From contig CABVSR010000001.1 of the NCBI GenBank assembly GCA_902500995.1, forward strand, positions 1 to 64,000: a stretch of 64,000 nt of DNA. The letters run 5' to 3'. A program made the position numbers and the translations under genes. This document shows, one piece after another, positions 28,002-37,613 of the stretch (position 1 is the stretch's first letter; every line of letters begins with the position of its first letter). Origin of the DNA: an uncultured Nitrospira sp. GTDB lineage: Bacteria; Nitrospirota; Nitrospiria; Nitrospirales; Nitrospiraceae. A model generated the notes under the pieces. It did not search any database. It was not told where the DNA came from and worked only from the letters and a program-made list of their open reading frames with translations.

Positions 28002-28007
28002 TATAAG
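28002..28007 (+). promoter_or_regulatory. Candidate extended -10 of a 50-aa zinc-ribbon gene
   Basis: TATAAG preceded by TGA (27999-28001) makes an extended -10. It ends 6 nt before the ATG at 28014, so the mRNA would be leaderless. The expected -35 position (TGGTTT) is poor. Confidence 0.35.
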
Positions 28008-28013
28008 CCAGCC

Positions 28014-28166
28014 ATGCATAAATGTGACAAATGCCGCGGAACGATGTTGCCGGAACGGGCGGTTGATCTGAATGCTGGTTTGGCGATCACAGTCCTTGCT
28101 TGCCTGAATTGTGGACGCCGAAAAGCAGCTGATGCAGAGCCGCGACCGATTACGTCACGACATTGA
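28014..28166 (+). CDS. Zinc-ribbon microprotein, 50 aa
   Basis: A small open frame with an ATG start and a TGA stop, coding for a protein with two CxxC pairs: C4/C7 near the start (MHKCDKC) and C30/C33 (CLNC) further on. This is a compact zinc-ribbon layout. It has no Shine-Dalgarno; an extended -10 stands 6 nt upstream of the ATG. The conserved spacing of the four Cys is the main evidence. Function unknown; RNA, DNA or protein binding is possible. Confidence 0.6.
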   Translation: MHKCDKCRGTMLPERAVDLNAGLAITVLACLNCGRRKAADAEPRPITSRH

Positions 28167-28483
28167 CCCGTTGCAGTAACAATCTTCCTCAGAGCGCTCA
28201 CATGCGATGAGTAGCGGGTGTCTCAACACCACCTGCTACTGAGTACCGTCCTAGGCTGGACCTCCGTACCATCCCATTGCACGATAAGCCTCCTCTGTTC
28301 TTCAGTTTGGCCACCGTACAGAGCCACCTGCTAGGTGCGCCCGTCCGTATCAACAGTCTGCCCGATCCATTCCCAATAGATGAGAGTGGACGCGACTGGG
28401 GATGCTCCAATGGTTTTTCGTCAGAAATCTCCCTGCAGTTCCAGGAGAGCGGGAGCGAGGAGAGAGAGCTCGTGCAGTACCGG
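28167..28483. other. Gene-poor stretch between the zinc-ribbon gene and dapB
   Basis: I see no convincing gene here. One imperfect hairpin (28210-28220 with 28227-28240) has no T tract. A plus-strand frame with a TTG start and a minus-strand frame exist but neither shows domain features. It may hold a decayed gene. Confidence 0.4.
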
Positions 28484-29287
28484 CTATTTGAGACTTAACA
28501 CATCCAGCATGTCGTAGAGACCCGGTGGCTGCTTCACAACCCATCGCGCCGCCCGTAACGCCCCGCGTGCGAATGTATCTCGACTGCTGGCTCGGTGAGT
28601 CAGCTCGATCCGTTCGCCCATGGTTCCAAACATCACCGTGTGGTCTCCGACAATGTCGCCGGCACGAATGGTTTGGATGCCGATTTCTCCCTTTTGACGT
28701 TCGCCGATCAGCCCCTTGCGCGAGTAGACCCCGACCTGTGCAAGGTCCCTGTTGACCGCTCGAGCAAGAACCTCCGCCATTTTAAGAGCCGTACCGCTGG
28801 GGGCGTCCTTTTTGAGTCGATGGTGCGCTTCGATCACTTCGATGTCGTAGTCCTCGCCGAGCGTCTTCGCCATTTCCGCGATCACTTTGTAAATGACATT
28901 CACCCCCACGCTCATGTTGGGCGAAAACACGCACGGGATCTGCTTACTGACGCTTCGAAGCTCATCCAATTCCGACGGGGAGAACCCGGTGGTTCCGACC
29001 ACAATCCCCCGCCGATACTGAGCCACGATTCTTAAATGGCCGAGCGTCGCTGCAGGAGTCGTGAAATCGACGACGACCTCCGCTCGTTCCATCAGGCTTG
29101 AAAGATCCTCGACGATAGGCACACCTGTTCGACCACAGCCAGCTACCTCTCCCGAATCCTCCCCAAGAGCGTGATGGCCTTTGCTCTCTACCGCTCCCGC
29201 CAGGGTAAGAAATGCTGAATCTTTGACGAGGGACACGAGACGAGAACCCATTCGTCCGGCAGCCCCAGTGACAACAACCTTGATCAT
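28484..29287 (-). CDS. dapB: 4-hydroxy-tetrahydrodipicolinate reductase
   Basis: A 267-aa enzyme with NAD(P)-binding GAAGRMG at residues 8-14, VVGTTGFS near 98, and the catalytic segment EAHHRLKKDAPSGTAL near 152-167. It reduces the DapA product in lysine/DAP synthesis. The start at 29287 (MIKVVVTGAAG) is chosen for AAGGA 8 nt upstream and for the usual family length; an upstream frame to 29383 would be unusually long. It is the last gene of the arg-lys run, 29 nt after dapA. Confidence 0.95.
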   Translation of the reverse strand: MIKVVVTGAAGRMGSRLVSLVKDSAFLTLAGAVESKGHHALGEDSGEVAGCGRTGVPIVEDLSSLMERAEVVVDFTTPAATLGHLRIVAQYRRGIVVGTTGFSPSELDELRSVSKQIPCVFSPNMSVGVNVIYKVIAEMAKTLGEDYDIEVIEAHHRLKKDAPSGTALKMAEVLARAVNRDLAQVGVYSRKGLIGERQKGEIGIQTIRAGDIVGDHTVMFGTMGERIELTHRASSRDTFARGALRAARWVVKQPPGLYDMLDVLSLK

Positions 29288-29316
29288 GGCACCATCCTTC
29301 AGGACTGAGAGGCCGA

Positions 29317-30189
29317 TTACACCAGGCCGGCGGCCTTCAGCACAGCCAGCAGCTTGGCTTTGTTTTCGTTTCCCATGGAGCACAGCGGCAACCGTAGTTC
29401 AGGCGCAATTTTGCCCATGAGATGTAACGCTTCTTTGACAGGAATGGGGTTGGTCTCATAAAAGAGGGCGGTAAAAAGCGGGTACAGCTCATAGTGCATC
29501 GCGCGTGCGGCCTCAATCCGGCCCTCCCGAAAGTCATTGACCAATTGAGCCATCTTCGTTGGAACGAGATTGGCCGTGACCGTAATCACGCCCTTTCCGC
29601 CAACTGCCATCATCGGCAGGGTGAGCGCGTCGTCCCCCGCCAGCACAGTCAGACGTTCCCCGCAGAGCTCGATGATTTCGGAGGCCTGCTGGACCGCCCC
29701 GCTTCCCTCCTTAATAGCCACCACTGTCGGGCAAATGGTCAGGCGCGCGATAGTGGCGGGCATCATGTTGACCCCGGTTCGACCGGGAATATTGTAGATC
29801 ACGAGCGGGAGGTCGACAGCCTCAGCCACCGCCTTGTAATGCCGAAACAGGCCTTCCTGTGTGGGCTTGTTGTAATAGGGCGTAATCAGTAAGGCTCCGT
29901 CGACGCCGGCTGCTTTGGCGTGCTTCGTCAGCGCAATGGCTTCTTCCGTGCTGTTGGATCCTGTCCCCGCGACTACCGGAACCCGGCGTTTGACCACTTC
30001 CACGGTAAAGGCCACCACGCGATCGTGTTCGGCATGTGTCAGTGTGGCGGATTCGCCGGTGGTGCCGCAGGGAACAATCCCGTGCGTCCCGCTGGCGATT
30101 TGCCATTCAATGAGGTCACCGAGCGCACGCTCATCCAACTTGCCGTTCTTGAACGGCGTCACAATGGCAACGTAAGACCCTGTAAACAT
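29317..30189 (-). CDS. dapA: 4-hydroxy-tetrahydrodipicolinate synthase
   Basis: A 290-aa aldolase-type enzyme. It has GTTGESATL near residue 44, YNIPGRTG near 132 (active Tyr) and the Schiff-base Lys in AIKEGSG near 160. It condenses pyruvate and aspartate semialdehyde. The Met at 30189 (MFTGSYV) has GGAG 6 nt upstream, so it is preferred over the Met at 30201. It lies 36 nt after lysA. Confidence 0.95.
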   Translation of the reverse strand: MFTGSYVAIVTPFKNGKLDERALGDLIEWQIASGTHGIVPCGTTGESATLTHAEHDRVVAFTVEVVKRRVPVVAGTGSNSTEEAIALTKHAKAAGVDGALLITPYYNKPTQEGLFRHYKAVAEAVDLPLVIYNIPGRTGVNMMPATIARLTICPTVVAIKEGSGAVQQASEIIELCGERLTVLAGDDALTLPMMAVGGKGVITVTANLVPTKMAQLVNDFREGRIEAARAMHYELYPLFTALFYETNPIPVKEALHLMGKIAPELRLPLCSMGNENKAKLLAVLKAAGLV

Positions 30190-30225
30190 GGGGCGCTCCA
30201 TCAAGGAAGACAATGAACACTCAGC

Positions 30226-31488
30226 TTACGTCAGAAACTCCGGCACCTGTTCGCCTCGCACCAAATCCTCGTAACTCTCGCGCGACCGGATCACATGATA
30301 CTGCCCTTCGTGCACCAAGACCTCCGGCACGCGCGGGCGCGAGTTGTAATTGGAAGACATGACGAATCCGTAGGCGCCCGCACTCATCACCGCCATCAGA
30401 TCACCGCCGCGCATTTCCGGCAAGACCCTGTCTTTCGCCAGAAAGTCGCCCGATTCGCATACGGGGCCCACAACATCGACGGTCTTCTTTTCCGCTTGCG
30501 CCACTTTTTCATATACCGGCCGAATATCGTGATAGGCATCGTACAGACTGGGACGGATGAGGTCGTTCATCGCCGCGTCGACGATCAGGAAGCGTTTGGC
30601 CTCGCCCTCTTTCGGATACAACACTTTCGTGAGCAACACTCCGGCATTCCCGACAATCACCCGGCCGGGCTCCATAATCAGCACACACTTCAAATCGCGC
30701 ACGAGCGGAGCAATCGCCTCGGCCAAATCTTTCGGTTCCGGAGGAGTCTCGTCGGAATAGGTAATCCCCAACCCACCGCCGATATTGACATACCGAAGCG
30801 ATATCCCTTGCTCGGCCAGTGCCTGCACCATCGTCAACACTTTTTTCAGCGACTCGACGAAGGGGGTCACCTGCGTCAATTGGGATCCGATATGGGCGTG
30901 AAGTCCCACCACTTTGATGTGGCTAAACGCGGCGGCACTCTTAAATTCTTCAAGCGCCCGATCGGCCGCAATGCCGAACTTGCTTTTTTTCAAGCCGGTG
31001 GAAATGTAGGGGTGTGTTTTGGGATCGATGTCGGGATTGATCCGCAACGCCACCCTCGCCTTCATTCCCATGGAGGCCGCCACGTCATTGATGGCCTGCA
31101 ATTCCGCGGACGATTCGACGTTAAACATGAGGATGTCGGCCTTCAAGGCTTCGCGAATTTCTTCCGGTTTCTTCCCGACCCCGGCAAACACGATCTTTGA
31201 GGCCGGCACGCCGGCCTTCAGCGCGCGAAAGAGTTCCCCGCCCGAAACGATGTCGGCACCGCTCCCCTCCTTCGCCATGAGCCGGAGAACCGCCAGGTTT
31301 GAGTTGGCTTTCATCGCGAAAGCCACAATGTGCGGGATGTTTGTAAACGCGCCGTCGTAGACGCGAAAATGCCGGACTAATGTGTGATGGCTATACACGT
31401 AACAGGGCGTGCCCACTTCCTTCGCAATACGCGAGAGCGGCACATCTTCGCAATATAGTTCCCCTTGCCGATATTGAAAGTCATGCAT
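30226..31488 (-). CDS. lysA: Diaminopimelate decarboxylase
   Basis: A 420-aa fold-type III PLP enzyme that makes lysine from meso-DAP. The PLP Lys is in FAMKANSN near residue 60; HAHIGSQ near 196 and GGGLGITY near 233 bind PLP phosphate; CESGDFLAKDR near 346 carries the active Cys. It is preceded by a 101-nt gap after the lipoprotein gene and followed by dapA. Confidence 0.96.
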   Translation of the reverse strand: MHDFQYRQGELYCEDVPLSRIAKEVGTPCYVYSHHTLVRHFRVYDGAFTNIPHIVAFAMKANSNLAVLRLMAKEGSGADIVSGGELFRALKAGVPASKIVFAGVGKKPEEIREALKADILMFNVESSAELQAINDVAASMGMKARVALRINPDIDPKTHPYISTGLKKSKFGIAADRALEEFKSAAAFSHIKVVGLHAHIGSQLTQVTPFVESLKKVLTMVQALAEQGISLRYVNIGGGLGITYSDETPPEPKDLAEAIAPLVRDLKCVLIMEPGRVIVGNAGVLLTKVLYPKEGEAKRFLIVDAAMNDLIRPSLYDAYHDIRPVYEKVAQAEKKTVDVVGPVCESGDFLAKDRVLPEMRGGDLMAVMSAGAYGFVMSSNYNSRPRVPEVLVHEGQYHVIRSRESYEDLVRGEQVPEFLT

Positions 31489-31589
31489 GGTTACAATCCT
31501 TGATCAACATTTCTGAACTGGCCCCTGAAACCTCGGGCAACAGCCGCGAGGCTTTAGGCTCCTCGCTATCGGGTCCTGCCCCCTTACCC

Positions 31590-31892
31590 CTACCTGGTCC
31601 CCATCGACCTCCAAGGCAGAACCGGCAATGGATCAGGGTCTGCCGGCAGCGGCGCCTCTTCGATGGTCAGCCCGCTCGGAGCGTTCGGCCGTGAAGCCGA
31701 TCCCGTGACACTGGCACCAACGGCCAACAACCCTTCCCGCCTCAACTGCCGTTCGATGACCGGCGCTACACCGACATCTTCAGGTGGAATCGGAGCGCCC
31801 AAGACTCCGCAGCCGGCCAACAGGGTGAACCCTCCCACCACCAAGAGGACAGGTTGCCGGATGGCCACGCGCCTTCCACCGGCGGCTCTCAT
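31590..31892 (-). CDS. Small lipoprotein embedded between argH and lysA
   Basis: A 100-aa protein with hydrophobic QPVLLVVGGFTLLAGC and lipid Cys at about residue 28, followed by GVLGAPIPPEDVGVAP and a Pro-rich tail. The Cys-Gly-x-x-Gly-x-P-x-P start resembles the LptM/YifL lipoproteins often found next to lysA, although the resemblance is short. Its ATG overlaps the argH stop by 4 nt, so it is translationally coupled to argH. If LptM-like, it would help the lipopolysaccharide transporter LptD mature. Confidence 0.65.
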   Translation of the reverse strand: MRAAGGRRVAIRQPVLLVVGGFTLLAGCGVLGAPIPPEDVGVAPVIERQLRREGLLAVGASVTGSASRPNAPSGLTIEEAPLPADPDPLPVLPWRSMGTR

Positions 31893-33343
31893 CCCTTCAG
31901 CGCCTTTTCGAGTTCCTTGATCCTCGCTTCCACGCGGCGCCGCGCCGTCCCCCCGATCTGCGCTTTTCGATCGATCGCGCCGCGCACCGTCAGACAGCTC
32001 AGCACATCCGGCTGGAACTGCGTTGAAAAGGCCTGCAATTCTTTGAGCGTCAGCCGTTGGAGGGGCCGCCGTTTCTCGAGTGAGAATCGCACAATCTGTC
32101 CGGTAATGGAATGGGCCTCCCGGAACGGAACTCCCTTCGTCACCAGATAATCCGCCAGCTCCGTCGCCAGCATGCCGCCGCCTTCGGCCGCTTCAGCCAA
32201 CACATCCCGATTGACGGCCAGCCGCCGCACCAACTCCGTGCAGAGGACCAGCGATTGCCCGGTGGTATCCACCGCGTCGAACAGCGCTTCCTTATCTTCC
32301 TGCAAATCCCGGTTGTAGCTCAACGGCAATCCCTTGAGCAGGGTCAAGGTGCCCATCAAATGACCGTAGACCCGCCCGGTTTTGCCGCGGACCAACTCCG
32401 GCACGTCAGGATTCTTTTTTTGCGGCATCATACTGCTGCCGGTACAAAAGGTATCGGGCAGGTCCACGTACCGGAACTCCTGCGAGGCCCAGAGAATCAA
32501 TTCTTCGCTCAATCGCGAGAGATGCATCATGATCAGCGACAACGTGCTGAGCACTTCCACGACCCCATCGCGATCCGACACGGCGTCGAGGCTATTATGC
32601 GTGACCGAGGGAAAATCCAGCAACGCGGCCGTGTAACGTCGATCCACCGGATAGTTCGACCCGGCCAATGCACCGGACCCCAATGGCATGACGTTGAGCC
32701 GTGCCCGGCAATCGTGGAGCCGCGTCCTATCCCGGTCGAGCATCTCCACATAGGCGAGGAAGTGATGGGCCAACAACACCGGCTGGGCCCGCTGCAAATG
32801 CGTATACCCCGGCATCACCACATCGACATGCGCCCGCGCCTGTTCCACCAGCACCAGCCGGAAGGCCTGAACCTGTGCGATCAGGGTCGATAACACATCG
32901 CGCAGGAACAAGCGCAGATCCAACGCCACTTGGTCGTTGCGGCTTCGGCCTGTATGAAGTTTTCCACCCACAGGGCCGATCAACTCCGTCAACCGGCGTT
33001 CGATCGCCATGTGAATATCCTCGTCCTGCGGCGAGAAGGGAAACCGATCGCCATCCAACTCCACTTTCACAAACTGCAGGCCTCGCACGAGTTGGGCCGA
33101 CTCCCGGCCGCTCAGCACCCCTGCCCGCTCAAGGGTCTTGCAGTGCGCAATGCTGCCTTGAATGTCGTAAGGATACAGGCGCCGGTCATAGGCGATCGAT
33201 GAGGTGAACTGCTCCACGAGACGATCGGTGTGCTCGGCAAAGCGTCCCCCCCAGGCCTTGCCTTTGGGCAAGGTTCGGCCTTTGCGTTGCGGAGAACGGA
33301 CCTCTTTGGGTACACGAGCGCCGGGAGAGACGGATTTCGCCAT
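31889..33343 (-). CDS. argH: Argininosuccinate lyase
   Basis: A 484-aa fumarase/aspartase-superfamily enzyme. GGRF near residue 33, HTGRSRNDQVALDLRLFL near 130, and the signature GSSMMPQKKNPDVPEL near 300 are all present. An N-terminal basic extension of about 25 residues is longer than usual. It converts argininosuccinate to arginine and fumarate. Its ATG overlaps the argG stop by 1 nt. Confidence 0.96.
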   Translation of the reverse strand: MAKSVSPGARVPKEVRSPQRKGRTLPKGKAWGGRFAEHTDRLVEQFTSSIAYDRRLYPYDIQGSIAHCKTLERAGVLSGRESAQLVRGLQFVKVELDGDRFPFSPQDEDIHMAIERRLTELIGPVGGKLHTGRSRNDQVALDLRLFLRDVLSTLIAQVQAFRLVLVEQARAHVDVVMPGYTHLQRAQPVLLAHHFLAYVEMLDRDRTRLHDCRARLNVMPLGSGALAGSNYPVDRRYTAALLDFPSVTHNSLDAVSDRDGVVEVLSTLSLIMMHLSRLSEELILWASQEFRYVDLPDTFCTGSSMMPQKKNPDVPELVRGKTGRVYGHLMGTLTLLKGLPLSYNRDLQEDKEALFDAVDTTGQSLVLCTELVRRLAVNRDVLAEAAEGGGMLATELADYLVTKGVPFREAHSITGQIVRFSLEKRRPLQRLTLKELQAFSTQFQPDVLSCLTVRGAIDRKAQIGGTARRRVEARIKELEKALKG

Positions 33344-34560
33344 TATCGAGCCGACCTCTTCTTCCGTTGCGCGCGAATCGCCAAGCGGAGCGCATTGAGC
33401 CGAATGAACCCCTCCGCATCTTTCTGCCGGTACACATCATCTTCTTCAAACGTTGCCATGTCCAGGCGATACAACGAGCGGGGAGATTTCCGCCCGACGA
33501 CCGTACAGGTTCCCTTGTAGAGCTTCACCCGGACCGTGCCCGTCACATCCTTCTGGGCTTCATCGAGCGCCACCTGCAGCATTTCCCGCTCGGGAGCATA
33601 CCAATAGCCGTAGTAAATCAGTTCGGCATATCGCGGAATGAGACTATCCCGCAGATGCAGCACTTCCCGATCCATCGTCAAGGATTCCAAGCCCCGATGC
33701 GCCGCGTGGAGAATGGTCCCGCCGGGCGTCTCATACACGCCGCGCGATTTCATGCCGACATAGCGATTTTCCACCAGATCGACACGGCCCACGCCATGCG
33801 CGCCGCCCAATGTGTTGAGGTGGGCCAATAAGGCCGCAGGGCTCAGTTTCTTGCCGTCCACCGCGACCGGATTGCCAGCGACATACTCGATCTCGACTTC
33901 ACGGGCCTTGGCCGGCGCCCGCTCGGGCGAAACGGACATCACAAAAATTTCTTCCGGCGGGGCTTCCCACGGATCCTCCAGAATGCCCCCCTCATAACTC
34001 GTGTGGAACAGATTCATATCCATGCTGTATGGCTTGGCCTTGGTCGCCGTGACCGGGATGCCATGCTTCTCCGCATATTCGATCAACTCACGCCGCGAAC
34101 GCATGGTCCATTCACGCCACGGGGCAATGATCTTGATCTGCGGATGCAGCGCCATATATGTCAGCTCGAACCGGACCTGATCGTTGCCCTTGCCGGTGGC
34201 ACCGTGGCAGACCGCTGCGGCGCCTTCCTTGGCGGCAATCTCGATTTGCCGTTTCGCGATGAGCGGACGCGCGATCGACGTTCCTAGGAGATAACTGCCT
34301 TCGTAAATCGCATTCCCACGCAACATGGGAAAGACATGATCCTTAACGAAGGTCTCGCGCAAATCCTCGACATAGATCTTCTTCACGCCCAGGGACTGCG
34401 CCTTTTTCTTGATGGCTCTTAAATCCTCGCCCTGGCCCAGATCGGCGCAAAAGGCCACCACTTCGCAGCCATAGACTTCTTCCAGCCATTTGAGAATGAC
34501 CGAGGTATCCAATCCCCCCGAATAGGCCAGCACCACTTTCTTGTACGACGACTGACTCAT
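33343..34560 (-). CDS. argG: Argininosuccinate synthase
   Basis: A 405-aa enzyme with the N-type PP-loop [15 protein letters not shown] (residues 11-25), [13 protein letters not shown] near 125 and the [16 protein letters not shown] stretch near 186. It ligates citrulline and aspartate. Starts 15 nt after the argF stop and overlaps argH by 1 nt. Confidence 0.97.
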   Translation of the reverse strand: MSQSSYKKVVLAYSGGLDTSVILKWLEEVYGCEVVAFCADLGQGEDLRAIKKKAQSLGVKKIYVEDLRETFVKDHVFPMLRGNAIYEGSYLLGTSIARPLIAKRQIEIAAKEGAAAVCHGATGKGNDQVRFELTYMALHPQIKIIAPWREWTMRSRRELIEYAEKHGIPVTATKAKPYSMDMNLFHTSYEGGILEDPWEAPPEEIFVMSVSPERAPAKAREVEIEYVAGNPVAVDGKKLSPAALLAHLNTLGGAHGVGRVDLVENRYVGMKSRGVYETPGGTILHAAHRGLESLTMDREVLHLRDSLIPRYAELIYYGYWYAPEREMLQVALDEAQKDVTGTVRVKLYKGTCTVVGRKSPRSLYRLDMATFEEDDVYRQKDAEGFIRLNALRLAIRAQRKKRSAR

Positions 34561-34575
34561 ACCACTCCTTTTCCC

Positions 34576-35565
34576 TTACGTCTTCCGTGCGGTTTTCTTT
34601 CCGAGGAGCCTGACCAGAATCGCCTTCTGCATGTGCAATCGGTTTTCGGCCTGATCGAACACGACCGACTGCGGGCCATCCAACACCTCGGCGCTGATTT
34701 CCTCCCCGCGATGGGCGGGCAGGCAATGCATCACGAGCGCATCCGGCTTCGCGCCCTTCAACAATCGTGCATTGAGCTGATAGGGAGCGAGAATTTTGAG
34801 GCGCTTGGCTTGCTCACGTTCTTGCCCCATGCTGATCCAGACATCCGTATAAACGACGTCGGCATCCTTGACCGCCACGAACGGATCCGCCCCGATTTCA
34901 ATCACGGCGCCCGTCTGCCGCGCCTCGATCCGGGCCTGATCGACAATCGTGCGGTCCGGCTGGTATCCGGGCGGACAACCCACCGCGATCGTCATGCCCA
35001 TTTTGGCGGCAGCCTCGATGAGCGAATTCGTGACATTGTTTCCATCCCCGACATAGGCGAGCTTGATGCCCTTCAGCCGCCGTTTCTTCTCCTGAATCGT
35101 CAGCAGATCGGACAAGGCCTGGCAGGGATGGTTCAGATCGGTCAGGCCGTTGATGATGGGAATGCTGGCTTCCCGCGCCCACTCCTCCGCGATGGCATGG
35201 TCGAAGGTCCGCAAGACAATCGCGTCCAGGTACCGGGACAACACATGCGCCGTATCGGCGATGCTCTCGCCGCGGGACAATTGAATGTCCCCCATCGGCA
35301 ACACCATCGCCTGGCCGCCGAGCTGATTCATGCCTGCTTCGAATGAGACGCGGGTCCGCGTCGAAGGTTTCTGAAACAGCAGCCCCAGCATGCGGCCTTG
35401 CAACAGGGGATGAGGCAGGCCGCGGCGCTGCTTGACTTTCAACTGTGCCGCGAGGCGCAACAATCCGGCCAACTCTTCGATGGGAATCGAGAGTAAATCC
35501 AGAAAATCTTTCCCGAGGCCGGTCCCGGGAACCGACCGCCGTGGACGCCGCAACATACGCGCCAT
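34576..35565 (-). CDS. argF: Ornithine carbamoyltransferase
   Basis: A 329-aa enzyme with carbamoyl-phosphate site KPSTRTRVSFEAG near residue 66-78, NGLTDLNHPCQALSD near 142, and the ornithine-side HCLPAHRGEEI near 275. It makes citrulline. The first ~17 residues (Arg-rich) are longer than in most relatives, and the true start may be downstream; no clear ribosome binding site is seen. It starts 7 nt after the argD stop. Confidence 0.95.
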   Translation of the reverse strand: MARMLRRPRRSVPGTGLGKDFLDLLSIPIEELAGLLRLAAQLKVKQRRGLPHPLLQGRMLGLLFQKPSTRTRVSFEAGMNQLGGQAMVLPMGDIQLSRGESIADTAHVLSRYLDAIVLRTFDHAIAEEWAREASIPIINGLTDLNHPCQALSDLLTIQEKKRRLKGIKLAYVGDGNNVTNSLIEAAAKMGMTIAVGCPPGYQPDRTIVDQARIEARQTGAVIEIGADPFVAVKDADVVYTDVWISMGQEREQAKRLKILAPYQLNARLLKGAKPDALVMHCLPAHRGEEISAEVLDGPQSVVFDQAENRLHMQKAILVRLLGKKTARKT

Positions 35566-35572
35566 GACACAA

Positions 35573-36778
35573 TTAATGGGTTGAGGTGGATCGTTGACTC
35601 AAAATCTGCGCGAGCGAGGCCAGCAGGCGATCGATCTCCCGTTCCGTGATGATCAGCGCGGGCACGAAGCGCAGCACCCGGTCCCCGACGCAGTTGATCA
35701 ACAACCCTCGCGTCAGGCAATCGGCGACCACGGCCTTTCCATCAATGTCCAATTCCATGCCCTGCAGGAGGCCCATGCCGCGCACCTCCTTGATGCAGCG
35801 ATGCCGCTCTTTGAGCGTGGCCAGTCCTTTCGCGAGGCACTCGCCCATCCGCCGTCCATGATCCAGAATCTTGCCGTCCAGCAAGACTCGCAGCACGGCC
35901 AGCGCAGAAGCGCAGGCCAGGGGGTTCCCCCCGAACGTCGAGGCATGGGTTCCGGGTCCGAAGGCACGGGCAACGGTATCCGTGGCCAGGCAGGCGCCGA
36001 TCGGAACGCCTCCGCCCAGGCCTTTCGCCAGCGTCATGATGTCGGGCTGCATGCCGAATTGCTCGTAACAAAACAGGGTGCCTGTGCGGCCCATGCCGGT
36101 TTGCACCTCATCAAAGATCAATAACACGTCACGGTCCCTGCACAACTCTCTCAACCCCTGCAGGTAGCCTCGTTCCGCCACATGGACGCCGCCTTCGGCT
36201 TGAATCGGCTCCAGCATGATCGCGGCGGTTCTCGGCGTGATCGCCCGCTCGACAGCCGACAGATCGTTAAACGGCACATACGAAAAGCCCGGCATCAACG
36301 GCGCGAACCCTTTTTGAACCTTCTCCTGGCCGGTCGCGGTCAGCGTCGCCATGGTGCGTCCGTGAAACGAGCTCGTCATCGTGATGATCTCGTAACGGTC
36401 GGCGCCGTATTTGTCGTACGAATATTTTCGGGCCAGCTTGATCGCCGCCTCATTCGCTTCGGCGCCGCTGTTGCAAAAGAACACCTTCTGCGCAAACGAG
36501 TGTTCGACCAAGGTCTGGGCCAACCGCACCTGCGGCTCGGTATAATAAAGATTCGACGTGTGGAGCAGGTGTTGCGCCTGCTTCTGAATAGCCAACACCA
36601 GATCCGGATGCCCATGCCCGAGCACGTTCACCGCAATGCCGGCCACGAAATCGATGTATTCCCTGCCTTCCAGGTCGTACACCTTCGAGCCGCGCCCCCG
36701 CACGATCGAAATCGGCTGGCGCTGGTACGTATTCATCAGGTACTGCTCGGCATTGAGACGCAACTCACCCGTCGGCAT
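35573..36778 (-). CDS. argD: Acetylornithine aminotransferase
   Basis: A 401-aa class III aminotransferase. FCNSGAEANEAAIKLARK near residue 104 binds PLP phosphate, IFDEVQTGMGRTG near 220 precedes the PLP Lys in TLAKGLGGGVPIGA near 250. It acts in arginine synthesis and may also serve as an N-succinyl-DAP aminotransferase in other organisms. The start at 36778 (MPTGELRL) has GAGAGG about 7 nt upstream; a longer frame to 36835 has no support. A TATGAT sequence about 55 nt upstream may be a -10 box for the whole arg-lys run. Confidence 0.95.
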   Translation of the reverse strand: MPTGELRLNAEQYLMNTYQRQPISIVRGRGSKVYDLEGREYIDFVAGIAVNVLGHGHPDLVLAIQKQAQHLLHTSNLYYTEPQVRLAQTLVEHSFAQKVFFCNSGAEANEAAIKLARKYSYDKYGADRYEIITMTSSFHGRTMATLTATGQEKVQKGFAPLMPGFSYVPFNDLSAVERAITPRTAAIMLEPIQAEGGVHVAERGYLQGLRELCRDRDVLLIFDEVQTGMGRTGTLFCYEQFGMQPDIMTLAKGLGGGVPIGACLATDTVARAFGPGTHASTFGGNPLACASALAVLRVLLDGKILDHGRRMGECLAKGLATLKERHRCIKEVRGMGLLQGMELDIDGKAVVADCLTRGLLINCVGDRVLRFVPALIITEREIDRLLASLAQILSQRSTSTH

Positions 36779-36948
36779 GACACACCTCTCCCATCGTGAG
36801 TCGGCGAAGCTATCATAGGGCACAGGTGAAAGCAACCGAACGAGCGCCGGTTCGCGGCTCCCAGCGCGGCAGAGAGAGGGATCGAACCGGCGGTTTCGAC
36901 GCGGCGTCCCTTGACGGGAAGAGACGGCGAATGGGATAAGGGGACGAT

Positions 36949-37593
36949 ATGAAATCCTGCACGCAATGCCGGCAAGAAAACCGTGACGACGCCCGATTCT
37001 GTCACCAGTGCGGGGGGGCCTTTGCCCTCGAAGCGCGCGCGGCCGCCAGTGAGCCGGACCAGGTCGTCGCCCCGCAGACGGATACCGAACTCTGGAAAGC
37101 CTTCATCGGCCCCAATGCCAACCGGTACCTGGAGACGTTCAAGAAATTTTCAGGCCCGGGCGGACCCCAATTCGCGCTGACCTGGCACTGGCCCGCCTTT
37201 GTCTTCGAGCCGTTTCTCTGGTTTCTGTACCGGAAAATGTATGTCTACGCGCTCATCTATGCCATCGGGCCGGCCATGGCCTTTTATATGACTCAGGACC
37301 TGTCGGCCGACATTGTCTGGCGGGTCATTGCAGGTGGGAGCGCCAACTACATTTATTTCTGGCATGCCAAGGAACAGCTCGCCAAAATTAAAAGCGAACG
37401 GGCCACGGGCGGGGAATCCCGGCAGCAGCTGTTAGGAGAACTGGGGGGAGTGCAGCCCTATGTCGTGTGGGTGGGCGTGGGCCTGCTCGTGCTGAAAATC
37501 GGGCTGGTCGTCGCGATGTTCAAGGAAGGCCCACCGGACGGATCGAAAGGGACTCCCGCAAAACCGCACCCTGCCGGCCTGACCCGCGTCTGA
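36949..37593 (+). CDS. Zinc-ribbon membrane protein, DUF2628-like
   Basis: A 214-aa protein. The N-terminal zinc ribbon has CTQCRQENRDDARFCHQCGG with C4, C7, C19 and C22. A DUF2628-like part follows, with FIGPNANRYLETF and then WHWPAFVFEPFLWFLYRKMYVYAL, and three or four membrane helices. Such proteins are thought to sit in the inner membrane; no function is established. It is divergent from argD and convergent with the 285-aa gene. Confidence 0.75.
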   Translation: MKSCTQCRQENRDDARFCHQCGGAFALEARAAASEPDQVVAPQTDTELWKAFIGPNANRYLETFKKFSGPGGPQFALTWHWPAFVFEPFLWFLYRKMYVYALIYAIGPAMAFYMTQDLSADIVWRVIAGGSANYIYFWHAKEQLAKIKSERATGGESRQQLLGELGGVQPYVVWVGVGLLVLKIGLVVAMFKEGPPDGSKGTPAKPHPAGLTRV

Positions 37594-37613
37594 TGCCTGT
37601 GTGCCGGCATTGA

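Noticed and set aside
28210-28240. Hairpin AGTAGCGGGTG / CACCTGCTACT
   Set aside because: Imperfect stem without a T tract; not convincing as a terminator.
28277-28498. Plus-strand open frame of 73 aa in the gap before dapB
   Set aside because: TTG start, no ribosome binding site, no domain; overlaps the dapB stop.
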